From NCBI GenBank assembly GCA_012934845.2, contig WNNJ02000680.1, forward strand, positions 43,643 to 107,642: a DNA stretch of 64,000 nt, read 5' to 3'. Under the pieces are notes generated by a model. The model was not told where the DNA came from. It ran no database searches and saw nothing but the letters and a program-made list of their open reading frames with translations. A program made the translations under genes and the position numbers. Below, in pieces: positions 32,450-44,015 of this stretch (positions within the stretch are counted from its first letter, which is position 1; each line of letters opens with the position of its first letter). The DNA is from Pomphorhynchus laevis. Lineage: Eukaryota; Acanthocephala; Palaeacanthocephala; Echinorhynchida; Pomphorhynchidae.

Positions 32450-33077
32450 GTGAACTATGTCGGAAAACGATTTTTAAGAGTGGAGGACTGAGATGATTGG
32501 ATTTTGTGGATTTGTTTAAACGAATAAAGGATACAGGAGCAATATTATTGAAGAGGAATGGGTTATCATCAGGAAGAATGGTTGCTAGGATAGACCTGAA
32601 AGCAGATACATCATCATCGAGGCGAGATTGTGGAGAAGCAGATTCGGAAAGCTTTAAGTTTGATATGATTATCCAGCGATCGCGCGATGCAAAACGATTT
32701 CGTGGAAGTGGTGGACAGTCAGAGCTAATAGGAGTCGAGGCAGATGTGCAGATAGAAGTGGAAATGACAGGGGTGCTTGATAGAGAATTAATATTGATTG
32801 GAGCAAGTGTGACAGGAGCGGGGTGTTGAATCGATTGATCAGAGATGTGACAGGGATGATTTTAAATGAAGGATGTAAATTATTTGGAAGTGTTACGTGG
32901 GAGTTAGAGTAAGGAGAATTAAGATAGGTTGGGGCATGAGTGACAGGAATTGAGTGTTGAATTACTTGATCGGAAATGTTACTGGAAATGATTTTGATGG
33001 AAGAATGTAAATTATTGAGAAGTGATACGGGGGAGTTCGAGTAAGAAGTACGTGAAGAGAATAAAGAAGTTTGAGAT

Positions 33078-33535
33078 TTATTTAGATTGGGGAGGAATAG
33101 GAAAGAGGAGGTACGAGATGAAAAGCATTACCGTTAGCATTGTTAGAATGAGAAAGATTAATGGAAGTTTGGTACGTAGTTGAACGAGGAGTGTGTGAGA
33201 GAGTAGGTTCAATAATGGGATTATAAGATGCGAAGTCAGGTGTTGATGCGAGGAAACATCTAAAACAGCATTGGTCTGAGTGGTCGTGTGTGATACAGGA
33301 GTAGAAGAGCAGGATAACTGTAGTAGTCGTACTGATGTACAAAAACCGCAAGTGAAATGTTTACGTTTATACACTGAGTGGTCGGATATTTTAACACGAA
33401 CAAGTGTTCATACATCGCAATCTTTGGAATCGCATCCAACATCAAAGCTGGTATAACCATCATTGCATTCCGATGTGGAAGATTCTTGATCAGGAACAGG
33501 GATCTGAGATCGAGCTTTTTTAGGCATGACCTTTT
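33078..33535 (-). pseudogene. LINE B2 (deleted subfamily) ORF1 N-terminal part
   Basis: The near-identical copy at 61446-61895 shows the frame best: MPKKARSQIPVP, then FEVGCDSKDCDVWT and FTCGFCTS, the same Cys-rich finger as in other LINE B ORF1s but with a different N-terminus from the plus-strand subfamily. Here the frame also has extra breaks near 33415. The Ser/Pro/Thr-rich middle follows in another phase. Confidence 0.75.
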
Positions 33536-33555
33536 ATCGATAGATTGAGCTCAAT

Positions 33556-33752
33556 CCGCGAGCGTAGCCTGCGGAACTGACAGGAATAATCTGGAACTGA
33601 CAGGAATAATCTGGAACTGACAGGAATAATCTGGAACTGACAGGAATAATCTGGATCTGACAGGAATAATCTGGAACTGACAGGAATAATCTGGAACTGA
33701 CAGGAATAATCTGGAACTGACAGGAATAATCTGGAACTGACGGGAATAATTT
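33556..33752 (-). repeat. LINE B2 5' end: GC-rich hairpin and nine 20-bp monomers
   Basis: A 19-base GC-rich imperfect palindrome lies at 33556-33574. Nine tandem copies of GGAACTGACAGGAATAATCT (plus strand) follow, at 33573-33752, one of them with GGATCTGA and the last diverged. In the sense of the LINE this is a tandem-monomer leader upstream of ORF1, a layout known for the promoters of some mammalian L1 families. Promoter function is inferred. Confidence 0.85.
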
Positions 33753-33916
33753 GGAATGTGTTTAAGCTGTTAAATTTTTTTGTTCTCATGGATGGACTCC
33801 ATGTGAACTGGATGGGACAAAATGTATATGCGGAGAAACTCTCATCGTAAACCACGCATTAGCATGTAAGCGTGGTGAGCTGGCGACAATTCGCCACGAC
33901 GCTCTCGGTAACATAG
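33753..33916 (+). other. Unassigned spacer with a hairpin tail
   Basis: Between the minisatellite and the Gypsy element lies about 160 bp that ends in GTAAGCGTGG and TTCGCCACG, resembling a diverged LINE B terminal hairpin on the plus strand. No coding is visible. Confidence 0.4.
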
Positions 33917-36900
33917 TGTGGTATCACATTTAATTACTTTATCATTTATATTTAACTTTACCTACTATTTGTAGATTCGTGAATAAAAGCCATTTATTCT
34001 CTCTGGTTATCACAATTTTATTCACGAATTATCTTGATGGATACTCTGTTTAAGCCGGATACACTCAAACTAACGACAGACTGTCCTGAAGCAGAACGCG
34101 AATGGCGTCACTGGCGATTTCGCTTCGAAACATTTATTAAATGCATCAAAATGGATTCACAAGATGACAAACTTGATCTCCTGAAAATCTCAATTTCCGC
34201 TCAATTATTCGACAAGATTGACGAGTGCCTGGATTATGATTCAGCAATGGATGTCCTCGACAAAGCATTCATTAAATCTACAAATTCGGTTTACAAACGA
34301 CACCTACTGTGTTCTGCACGACAAACTCTCGATGAATCGATATCTAACTATGTGGATCGTCTTGAAACACTTGCGCGACAATGCACCTTCAAAGATGTGA
34401 AAGCTAAGGAGCTGCGCGATATTCTTATTTGCGATTCATTTATTACGGGTTTACAATCGAACGAAATTCGTCAACGCATACTCGAGACTAATGACATCGA
34501 CAAAGAGAAAGCTTATCAAGTTGCTCGAACGATTGAAGCAGCTCAAACTCAATCAAACAAATATCGACACACATCCGAATTCACAGTAAATGCCTTAAGG
34601 GAAACCAAAGGTTCAAAAGGAAATACTGATATTTCTAATAGTGAAGAATCTATTGCCGTAGCTCAAAAGATCAACAAGAAAAGGTGCTACTTTTGTGGTG
34701 GAGTTATGCATACACGAAATCGTTGTCCAGCCCAGATGCTGAATGTTCATTCTGCTTAAAACGTGGACACTACGAAAAAGTTTGTCGAACTAAGTTGCTT
34801 CGATCTCGACGAAAATACAATCGTAGTACTCGAGCATACGCGTCCGACTGTGAATTACTTAATATCATATCCTGTCAAAATGCAAATGGTGATGCATCTA
34901 AACTTGACGACATGACGGTACAAGTTCGCGTTGGAACACAACAGCTGGATGCTCTTATCGATACAGGGAGCTCTTCCAACTTTGTCGATTCATCAGTTAT
35001 TCGAAAACTAGGTATTCCTACAGAATCTTGTTGTGTTAGGATTTCCATGGCTAATTCATCATTTACATCCGTATGCAATGAACGATGCGTATTACCGATA
35101 TCTTACTGTGACCGAAACTATACTGACATTCAATGCTTCGTCATGCCTCATCTTTGTCGTGATCTCATACTTGGTCATCCATTCCTGCGCTTGCATTCAA
35201 GTGTTTCCATTCGACTTCGAGGAAATGCTAAGCAAGAAACATTAACCATTGGGCAACTATCGAGCATGGAAATCGATATACCGTCGTTATTTTCAGACGA
35301 TTTTAAAATCTGGAAACCTGCAGCAATTCCGTCCCGGCGCCGTAATATCGAAGATCGCCGCTTTATTGCTTCGGAAGTAAAACGGATGTTGTCCGAAGGC
35401 ATCATCGAGCGCAGTCGCTCACCGTGGCGTGCGCAAGTTCTTATTGTAAACAGAGAAGGACGTCGTCGTCTAGTAGTAGATTACTCGCAGACCGTAAATA
35501 GATTCACGGTCCTCGACGCTTATCCCATGCCCCGAATTGACGACCTTATCGACACCATATCGTCCAATAACGTGTTTAGCACTCTCGATTTAAAAAGTGC
35601 TTACCATCAAGTTCCTTTGCGAGCAAACGAAAAATTCTTGACCGCATTCGAGGCAGATGGTCAACTATCAATTTCAGCGTATGCCTTTTGGACTCACGAA
35701 TGCTGTAGCCGCCTTCCAGCGAATAATCAACGAGATCATAGAGAAAGAAAACTTAACCGGCACCTATTCATACCTCGACGATATCATTGTGTGCGGCAAA
35801 ACACAGCAAGAACATGATACAAATCTGGCCAAGTTTCGTGAAGTTGCTTCTAGGTACCGAATAACACTAAATGAATCGAAATGTATGATTAATAAAACGA
35901 TGATCAATATTCTGGGATATCAAGTTGGTAGTGGTATTAAACGGCCTGATCCTAATCGTGTCTCACCTTTGCGAGAACTGCAGGTACCTCAAAATAAACG
36001 TCAACTGCGAAGAATTGTCGGCCTTTTCTCACATTATTCCAAATGGATTCAAAATTTTTCGTCGCAGATTCGTCCGTTAGCTGAAACCACGATATTTCCT
36101 ATTACACCTGCAGCAAAGCGCTCATTTGAGATAATTCGTGATTGTATTATTTCAGCTACTCTAACACCCATTGATTTCAATAAGACATTTACAGTAGAGA
36201 CTGACGCATCCCTTTATGCTATCGGTGCTGTATTAACGCAGGATAACAAACCCGTCGCATTTTATTCGCATACACTTAGTAAGAGTGTCGTTGGACATTC
36301 CGCTATTGAGAAAGAGGCTCTTGCCATCGTTGAAGCAGTGCGATACTGGAGGCACTATTTGTCTGGACGAACTTTCAATGTTCTAACGGATCTAAGGTCA
36401 GTTTCATTCATATTTAACAGGAATCATAAGAGTAAAATTAAAAATGAAAAAGTGCAAAGATGGCGTCTCGATCTATCTGAGTTCAAATATTGTATACTTT
36501 ACCGGCCTGGAAAGTTGAATTATGCGGCCGACTCAATGTCTAGGGATATTTGTGCTTCAAGTTGCGGTTACTTTAAGAAACAGAAAGATATCAAGCTTCT
36601 TTATGAACTTCACGCTACGCTTTGCCACCCAGGAGTCAATCCTTTGTATCACTTCGTTCAATCGAATAAACTTCCATATAGCACTGAAGACGTTCGTTAT
36701 GTTGTATCTCATTGCGTTACCTGTTCGTTGTTGAAACCAAACTTCTTCAAGCCTCCAAAAACTGCCCTCATCAGAGCGACACGACCTTTCGAAAGAATTT
36801 CACTTGACTTCAAAGGTCCTTTGCCCAGTTCATCAGGCAAGAAATATTTGCTTACAGCCGTCGATGAATATTCTCGTTATCCCTTTGGATTTGCATGCCG

Positions 36901-37821
36901 TGATATGTCCGCTCAAACAGTGATAAATTGCCTGCGTGGTATAGTGACAATATTTGGTCCACCTGAATTTGTACATTCCGATCGCGGGTCATCCTTCATG
37001 TCGAAAGAATTCTCTGATTATCTGGAGAGTATTGGCACGGTAGCAAATCACTCTTCTCCGTACAATCCATTAGGCAACGGACAGATCGAACGCTATAACG
37101 GTATATTATGGAGCGCTGTACTTTTGCGGCTTAGAGACTACAATCGTCCGGTTGCTGCTTGGGAAACGGTCCTCGCTGAAAGCCTTCAATCTATTCGAGG
37201 ACTATTATGCACCTCAACTGGCTCGACACCTCATGATCGAATCTTCAACTTCTCTAGACGCCCATTAATTAAATTCAATTTACCAGAATGGCTCCGTCGT
37301 CCCGGATCTGTATTCGTGCGAAACTTCTACAAACACGACAAATACGACGATAAATTGCTCAAAGCTAAACTGATAAACGCGAATCCAAACACGGCTCATA
37401 TCGAACTTCCATCTGGGAAAGAAGCAAATATTTCAACTCGACACCTACCTCGTTATCCTTCAGAAACCTCCATTTACAAGGATCCAGACATTTCGGATAT
37501 TCGTAGTTCGGGATTGTCAAGGGACGGGGATGACGACTGTCAAGATAGCTTCGATAGGAACCAGCCAGACTATGAAGATGATAACAATAACGGAAAGCAA
37601 TATGATGCCACTGACAATATCGATATGAACTTAAGTTCAAAGAGGACATCAATTCCTGAGGCAAACCATCATCCCGTGACAACTAGAGAATTCTACCGAC
37701 GAAGTACAAGAAGTCGAAGAAGTCCTGCATACTTCCAAAACTATCACATGGGATGAATGTGGTATCACATTTAATTACTTTATCATTTATATTTAACTTT
37801 ACCTACTATTTGTAGATTCGT
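33917..37821 (+). mobile_element. Gypsy-type LTR retrotransposon, nearly whole
   Basis: A Ty3/Gypsy-group fossil. A perfect 64-bp direct repeat, starting TGTGGTATCACATT, lies at 33917-33980 and 37758-37821 and marks its ends. Parts in order: gag-like region (about 34.03-34.75 kb) with a capsid-like helical part and two CCHC knuckles, then protease (LIDTGSSSNFVD, about 34.96 kb), RT (about 35.4-35.85 kb, with YLDDIIVCG), RNase H (ETDASLYAIGAVL, about 36.2 kb), integrase zinc finger and catalytic core (about 36.6-37.15 kb) and a C-terminal tail. Gag and pol overlap in different frames, as is usual for frameshift-using families. The coding region looks almost whole, with about two breaks. No env is seen. 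Identical end repeats suggest a fairly recent insertion, but 64 bp is too short for dating. Confidence 0.88.
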
Positions 37822-37841
37822 AAGAATCTACAAATAGTAGG
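37802..37841. repeat. Palindrome at the 3' end of the Gypsy element
   Basis: Arms CCTACTATTTGTAGATTC (37802-37819) and its exact complement (37824-37841) flank a 4-base loop. The first arm is the end of the terminal repeat. This suggests that the 3' terminus was duplicated in inverted form or cut back during insertion. Confidence 0.85.
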
Positions 37842-37849
37842 AATCAAAA

Positions 37850-38045
37850 GACAATAGTCATACTATGACACAAGAAGACGACAACGAAAACTTCATTGAG
37901 CCTGCCACAATTCCAAAACATGAAGAGAGGACCAGAAGAAGACCGGCCTATCTTAATGATTACTTTTACTGCCGGGGCGAATGTTATGATATGAAAAGAT
38001 CAGATGGTACCTTTCGTATAACTTTATTTATAGATATTATTGAAT
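37850..38045 (+). mobile_element. Gypsy element tail fossil
   Basis: The translation includes EERTRRRPAYLNDYF, which resembles the pol C-terminal tails of the Gypsy elements ending at 37.75 kb and 41.3 kb. It is a short remnant of a related, separate element abutting the nearly whole one. Too little remains to judge age. Confidence 0.5.
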
Positions 38046-38069
38046 AAAGCCTTTCTAACGTTGCTTATT

Positions 38070-38600
38070 TATTGCACTATGATAGACCTGAAAGCAGATA
38101 CATTATCATTTAGGCGACATTGTGGAGAAGCATATTCGGGAAGCTTTAAGTTAGATATGATAATACAGCGATCGGGCGAAGGAAAACACTTACGTGAAAG
38201 TTGTGGACGGACAGAGCTGGTAGAAGTAGAGGCAGAAGAGCAGATAGAAGTGGAAATGACAGAAGTGCTCAATGGAGAATTAAGATATGCTGGAGCATGT
38301 GTGACAGGAGTGGAGTGTTGAATCGGTTGAACGGAGATGTTACTTGAGATGATTTTGACGGAAGGATGTGAATTATTGAGAAGTGATACGGGGGAGGTAG
38401 AGTAAGGAATATGTGAATTGAAGGAAGAAGTATGAAATGTATTTAGATGTGGGAGGAATAGTAAGGAGGAGGTACGAGATGAAGAGATTTACTGTTTGCA
38501 TTGTTAGGATGATGAAGATGAATGGAAGTTTTATCGTACTTTGAACGAGGAGTGTGTGTAAGATAATGTTCAAGAATGGGATTATTTATTGGAGAGAAAT
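38070..38600 (-). pseudogene. LINE B2 ORF1 fragment
   Basis: The minus strand matches the middle of LINE B2 ORF1: ISTSICSSAS near 38260 and the RPQLSRKCFPSPDRCIIISNLK block near 38180-38225, and upstream the Thr/Ser-rich stretch with LHPSVKIISSNIS-like residues. It is diverged from the other B2 copies and frame-broken. It carries neither finger nor ORF2. Confidence 0.75.
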
Positions 38601-39069
38601 AAAATATAAAATTAATCATTACATTATATTCGATCAATTGATCAAAATATGAGAAAAAATATTAAAATAAAAAATTAAGTCATCACATTAAATTCGTACC
38701 ATTAACTAGAAAAAAAAGAGGAGAAAGAAAAAACAGATTCTGTGACATGGATTAATGGATCATTCCATTATTTACTTTCATTCAATATTTTGATGCAGAA
38801 TGGAACAAAGCTCTTGTAATAAATTTCGGTGCGAATATGTGGCCTATTATACAACTGTGAATATGAAAATTAGTATTATGAAAATAATGATTTGCTGGGT
38901 ACATTATATATTGACGATTTACTGGACATCTAGACAATTTTCGACATTTAGTTTAAAAGATCTTTCAAGATCATTATTTTTTGCGATGTACTCGATTCAG
39001 CATTTCTAAATCTTTTTTTGACATATTACGAAATAGTGGATATCCATAAGTTTAAAAAATAAAAAATTT
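38601..39069. other. AT-rich stretch with no recognised feature
   Basis: AT-rich, with homopolymer A runs. One plus-strand open frame of 69 codons (38800-39009) shows no domain and is probably chance. Confidence 0.45.
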
Positions 39070-39292
39070 ATTTTTACGTGGCAAATGCGTGCTGGGCACG
39101 CTTACATGACCACAACAACAAAATCTAATTCATGTTTCGTGGAGGTGTGTACGGAGGCGGCATTTGAATGCAATAAAGGAGGGAGCGGCGAACGTCGGGT
39201 GGGAGCTTATTCCAGACGAGTGAGGCGGCGACGAGGAAGGATCGGAGACCGTATTTGTTTGAGTAATTGGGAACGTAGAGTAAGAGGGAAGT
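39070..39292 (-). mobile_element. LINE B1 3'-end fragment
   Basis: About 220 bp match the 3' end of LINE B1 at 25.1-25.34 kb: the terminal hairpin (stem GCGTGC/GCACGC at about 39086-39100) followed by the reverse of the C-terminal coding end. A short, strongly 5'-truncated copy. Confidence 0.8.
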
Positions 39293-39435
39293 TAATATGC
39301 TTTCTAAGGTTGCTCGGTAAAAACAACGTTATTGATATTTGTTTTTTACCCTGTACCCAGCCTGTACGAGCTCTACGCTCTTTTGCTGCTGTTGTATTTG
39401 ATAATAATGTGATGAAACAGTCTATCTAGCTTCGA
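39293..39435. other. Unassigned junction
   Basis: About 140 bp between the LINE B1 fragment and a Gypsy fossil. It includes TGTACCCAGCCTGTACGAGC and a duplicated TATCTAGCTTCG at the right border. No feature recognised. Confidence 0.35.
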
Positions 39436-41300
39436 AGATAGATATCTAGCTTCGGCTTATCACCAGATTCCACTATCGAAGGATGATATGGAATACACGG
39501 CTTTCGAAGTTGCAGGAGGCCTATACCAATATAAAAGGATGCCGTTTGGGCTCATGAAAGGGGTCGCAGCCTTCCAAAGAACCATAGATCACATCATATC
39601 CAGCGAAGGTTTACGTGGTGTCTTTGCGTATTTGGACGACTTGGTAATCACTGGGTTTACAAAGCATGAACACGATTTCAACTTGAAGCGATTCATCGTA
39701 ACGGCAAGTAAATACAACCTGCACATCAATCCAGATAAAACGGTACATTGTTCACAATCAATCAGTATATTGGGATATCTAATCGGAAATGATTAAATCC
39801 AGCCGGATCCTGACTGAGTACGACCGCTGCTTAACATCCGTGTACCTGCAAATAGAAAAAAGCTCGATTGTGTAAAAGGAATGTTTATGTATTACCCTCA
39901 ATGGATCCCTCATTTCTCCGATCATATTCGTCCAGCGAGTGACTGTGATATATTCCCGTTGCCACCACCTGCTGTCTTGATTTGTAGGCGTTTTACGGTG
40001 TTAGCTGATCAGAGATCGATCGCCTTCTTATTATCAGCTAACACAAAAAGTAATATAAAGAATAACAAGTTGTGTCGATGGAAATTGAAACTATCCGAAT
40101 TCAATTATGAGATCAAATACAGACTGGGACATGATAACCAAGGTTCCGACACTCTATCTCGACATTCGTGCATGATTGTGAGTCATCGCTCCAAAGATCA
40201 AGTAAACACTCACCGAATTCTATGTCATCTAGGAGAAACGCGAATGTGGTATTATATCAGGTCTCTCAACCTACCTTCCACCCTTCAGGAAGTCCGTGAT
40301 ATACTGTCTAAGTATAATGTTTGTGCGCGTCTCAGACCAAGGTTCTATAAGGCGCCAAATTCAACATTGATTAAATCATGCAACCATTTGAAAGTATCTC
40401 TATAGATTTCAAAAGAACCATTTCCTGGATGTACATCCAATCGTTACATGCTTACTGCAATTGACGAATATAACCAATTTCCATGGGCCTGACCGTGTGC
40501 GAACACCGCAGCTAAAACCGCGATATCTTGCCTAAGTCAATTGTTCCATTTGTTTGGCGCTTCGGGTAGTATACACTCCGACCGAGGACTCGTTTTCCTG
40601 TCACGAGAGTTTCGCTCATTTCTCCAACGCAATAAGATCATATCTACTTACACAACACCTTACAACCCCAGAGGTAACGGGTAGTGTGAACAACTAAATG
40701 GTTCCTTATGGAAAGCTATTGAGCTGGCGATGTCAGAATTCAAAGTTCCGCTCACGAAATGGAACTCTGTCCTATGCTCTCAACTCTCTATGAGCCCTAT
40801 TGTGCACATCAACAAATGCCACGCCACATGAGCGTATATTTAGCTACAGGAGACGGTCGGCGTATGGGATAACATTACCGGAATGGTTATGTCGCCCTGG
40901 TTCGGTTCTACTAAGAGTATTCAATCGAGATTCAAAATACTTTGACGCCACCGAGGAAGTAAGACTCATTGAAGCTAACGATAAATACGCTACAGTTCAG
41001 TTCGGTAGTGGACGAATAACTAACATTTCTACAAGACATCTCGCGCCCCTACCGCAGGATAATGCATACTTGCCGGATTCAAATGATCCTACGGAGACTG
41101 TTGAGCTACAAGACAATGATGTTTTTACACCCTCGTCTGTTTCAAAAGATCCGGATCCAGCAATTAACAATTCAGATGTCCAGGTTGTTGAAATCGAAAA
41201 CAAACAGGTTCGAAGCTATCCCACCCGTGAAAGACACAAACCCAAGTATCTTGAATACTATGTAACGGGTGAAGATTGTGATAAATACCAGGATTAATCT
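39436..41300 (+). mobile_element. Gypsy-type element fossil, pol part only
   Basis: A second, older Ty3/Gypsy copy, related to the element at 33.9-37.8 kb. Recognisable parts in order: RT palm (MPFGLMKGVAAFQ and AYLDDLVITG, about 39.54-39.65 kb), the RNase H to integrase connection (LSEFNYEIKYRLGHDNQGSD, about 40.1 kb), integrase core (SDRG near 40.58 kb) and the C-terminal tail (to 41.3 kb). Gag, protease and most of RNase H are missing, and no matching terminal repeats are seen. It is clearly broken, in perhaps six or more places, and more diverged than its neighbour. Confidence 0.85.
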
Positions 41301-41454
41301 GTTTTTTAGATTGTTCAATGAAGCCCCATTGGTCATTGTTTATATCACACCTAGATATGTTAGTCATGTACTTTATAGTGAAGGGAATTCACTGATATCC
41401 ACAACAATATGTGGTAACAAATAGAAGACGGTGCTAGAGGGGACACTAGTTTCA

Positions 41455-41700
41455 TCTGATGAATTGTGGATATGGTCAAGTAACACATCCTTTCGATTAT
41501 CCCACAGAACATTACGAGCTTGGAACGGTCCTCCTTGCGACATGGTTGCACTGCCCGTGGCTAGTTTACGAAGAGTTGTTCTTACTTATTGTTGCATCCC
41601 GTGTATTTGAGTATCGCCTTACTTTTAATTTTATTTTATTTTATTAACTTTATCAATGATTTGTTGTGATCGAGTAAATAGCCTTTGTGGATTAAACTTT
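41455..41700 (+). pseudogene. Possible LINE C-like 3' end
   Basis: A frame reads LSHRTLRAWNGPP, then SLRRVVL, resembling the C-terminal block of LINE C (LSRRAVMLWNKLP at about 7.05 kb), followed by an ATTTTATTTT-rich tail. The match is short and frame-dependent. Confidence 0.35.
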
Positions 41701-42420
41701 GCATTGTAATAATAAACCACTGAATGCAAATGCTGTTTATGCAATGGTAATGCTGCAACATATAAGGGTTGTCGTTGTGGAAAGAATATCATACCCTGTA
41801 TTAACTGTTATGTTCTGGAGTACCGGAGCAATGTTAAACTGCAAATGAATGTGCTGCCTTTGGAAGAGAATGGATGCGAACATATGTTAATTCTGATGGT
41901 CACCGAATTTCATGGACAATTAGGTAATGATTTAACTATAGGAGGAATTCTAACTAGCAATAATAACAATGACCATGGTATATATGAAAGTTGATCGAAG
42001 CAATGTACATTGGTTTCTTCATGACGTTCCAACTTCATTTCTCTCCCGCAGGTGGAGTAAAACTTTTACTGAACTCATTTCATCTAAGTTCATTGTGGTT
42101 GCAGATGGACTTACTGGACAATACATTACCATTAAAGAAATCATTGTCATTATTGTAAAATTTGCTGGATAAAATATAGAGTCGAAAAACAGATTTAATC
42201 AGTAAAATTCTTCAAAGGAAATTCGATCTTTGGAAATTGGGCAAATTCAAGGAATTATTGGAAGAAGCAAAGGTCTTGAAAATAAAAGCGTCGCAATACT
42301 GAAAAGTGATAATAGCAAAATCACGAAATAAACAAAACATTTTCTCGAGACTAATTCAATCTGGTAAGACAGGGGCTGCTATCAAGTATTAGGTCAAGAA
42401 TCAATCGAAAATCCAGTTTT
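41701..42420 (+). pseudogene. Possible family D-like fragment
   Basis: Near 42200-42400 broken frames read ILQRKFDLWKLGKFKELLEE, then SGKTGAAIKY. Layout and composition recall the region ahead of the RT in family D (LQRRLQLWNQ at about 55.78 kb). Upstream, near 41740-41810, a Cys-rich stretch (CRCGKNIIPCINC) is present. Several stops; the assignment is tentative. Confidence 0.35.
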
Positions 42421-42545
42421 ATAACTTGGTAATAGGTATTATTATATTTTCGACAACAAAAAGAGCTTGAACAGCTCGAACATGTTGGTTCACAACAGGG
42501 AAAACATAAGAAAAAATTAAATAAATAAACGAAATAATATGCAAT

Positions 42546-43060
42546 TCAGGCATGACGACAACGCATTCTGAGGTAATTTCGCAACCGTCGTTTAAAACTC
42601 CCCAGGTTACCATTTATCGTCACAGCAGGTAGACCATTCCAAATAGGTACAATTCTATTATGGATTGTTGAAATTCGTTTATTGCAGGCTCGTCTTCTCT
42701 TCAGTATATAGTTGTGACCACGTAGGCGATCGTTGGTTCTTAGCTCAAACGTGTTTTTACAACAGTGGCCTGGAATGGTCAAGCATCTCCACACGAACAT
42801 CAGATCATTAAATTTTAGTGAAATTTTCACTGCGGGAACGTCAAGACAGCGCAGGCGTTCTTCGTAAGGTAACGGGCGTATGGACCGCATTAAATGTGTG
42901 CACCCATGGAGAATGCGTTCGTAAGGGTCCAGCTCAAGCTGGAACTGAGGGTAAGCAACGACAGACCCATACAGCATGTGTGGAAGGATTGCGCATTGGT
43001 AAAGGATACGCAATCCCACAGAATCACCACGGCACACGACTGCAGCGTCTAGACTACAAT
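42546..43060 (-). pseudogene. LINE C 3' fragment (RT thumb to C-terminus)
   Basis: The 163-residue frame reads LYQCAILPHMLYGSVVAYPQ, then LPYEERLRCLDVP and VPIWNGLPAV with LGSFKRRLRNYL at the end. These are the thumb and C-terminal blocks of a CR1/Jockey-group RT and parallel the 6589-7183 part of LINE C copy 1, although diverged. The fragment is 5'-truncated ahead of the thumb. Confidence 0.75.
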
Positions 43061-43089
43061 AGCATGCGACAGCAGTAAGTCTAAAGAAT

Positions 43090-44015
43090 ACTTCCTATGC
43101 AGATTTCGTGCCAACAAACTCATACGCGACCTCTCCCATAAGAACATATCAACATCCAACGTGTCCACTCAAACCACTCCAGTCGTTTCTGATATCCTTT
43201 GTCAACCCAGTGATCATGTCATCACATGCACTTCTAACCCCATGTCTTCACTTCCCAACACCCCCCGTATCTTCCATTCTGTCTCGTTTATCATTAACCT
43301 ACATCCCTCAATCAAAATCAACTCCACCAACCTCCACAATTCTTCTGCTCATAACCTTTCCTCACATCGCTCACCACCCTCTATATTATCCAAATCATCT
43401 TTGTCTTCCGCTGTTAAACCTACTCCCTTGATATCCTCAACTCCCAGCTCTCCTATCGTGATCTCTCCAACTAGCGTAACTCGTCCTCCATTCCGAAAGC
43501 GCTTTCCTTCTCGCGATCGTTGCGTCATTGTCACTAATATCACGCCTTCTAACTCCTTATCTCCACAAGCACGTCTAGACCACGATGTTTCCACCTTCAG
43601 ATCTATCCTCTCGTCTATTGTCCCTGCGGATAAACCATCCTTTTTCAAGGACATTTCTCCTGTCGCATTCATCCGTCTAAACAAATCTTCTCAATCTAAC
43701 CCTTCCCAGCCCCCTCGCCTAAAAATCGTTTTCAGGCATCGCTCTCGCGCGTCTTCTGTCCTCTCTCAACGATTCAGACTCATGCATCTTCAACCACTCG
43801 AATTTCCCCCGATCGCGCCCTTTCTGAAATCGCTCAAATCTCTTCAGCCCGCATCGAAAAACGCCGTCGCGAGGAAAACGGCGAAACATCACTCTTCATC
43901 CGAAACATAGACGGAAATTTTCAAGTTGTCCACACCCGTCCAAAAATTCGATGGCGCTCCATCTCTGCTATGTGTCTTCTCCACTAGACTCTTTCGCCAC
44001 AACACACGGTTTCCG
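43090..44015 (+). pseudogene. LINE B1 ORF1, 5' half of a chimeric copy
   Basis: Frame 43161-43910 matches ORF1 of the 25-29 kb LINE B1: SLPNTPRIFHSVSFIINLHP, RDRCVIVTNITPSNSLSPQA, VAFIRLNKSSQSNPSQPPRL and SVLSQRFRLM. The Cys-rich finger at the N-terminus is missing. The frame shifts near 43790 relative to the longer copy, and the start of ORF2 (MALHLCYVSSPLDS, 43951) is present. At about 44020 the element switches abruptly to a different sequence. Confidence 0.82.

Larger units (their letters stand above)
30246..33572 (-). mobile_element. LINE B2, internally deleted, copy 1
   Basis: A minus-strand element with a 3' terminal hairpin (about 30277-30313, stem GCGTAC/GTACGC) at the left and a GC-rich 5' hairpin plus 20-bp monomers at the right. 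ORF1 begins with a finger near 33.5 kb, is frame-broken, and stops abruptly near 32450. There the sequence jumps from the CGTATCTTT stretch of ORF1 to the AATTGCTGTTCCTAACTG stretch of the endonuclease. Against the plus-strand copy at 51-55.6 kb about 780 bp are missing, namely the ORF1 C-terminus and the endonuclease Asn, Glu and GDFN blocks. It cannot encode a working endonuclease. Confidence 0.85.
29829..33574. repeat. Duplicated block, copy 1 (partner 58197-61942)
   Basis: A block of about 3.75 kb recurs at a constant offset of 28368 with no indels that I could find and only about seven substitutions seen, roughly 99.8% identity. It includes the end of family D and the whole minus-strand LINE B2, so the D/LINE junction is shared. 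That indicates block duplication or gene conversion, or an assembly duplicate, rather than two separate insertions. Confidence 0.9.

Noticed and set aside
32497-32829. Plus-strand 110-codon open frame, also at 60865-61197
   Set aside because: It lies opposite the LINE B2 ORF1 coding strand and shows no domain; an antisense shadow.
33573-33752. Regular 20-bp repeats that might suggest a CRISPR-like array
   Set aside because: Units are contiguous without spacers, the genome is eukaryotic, and the array is the leader of a LINE.
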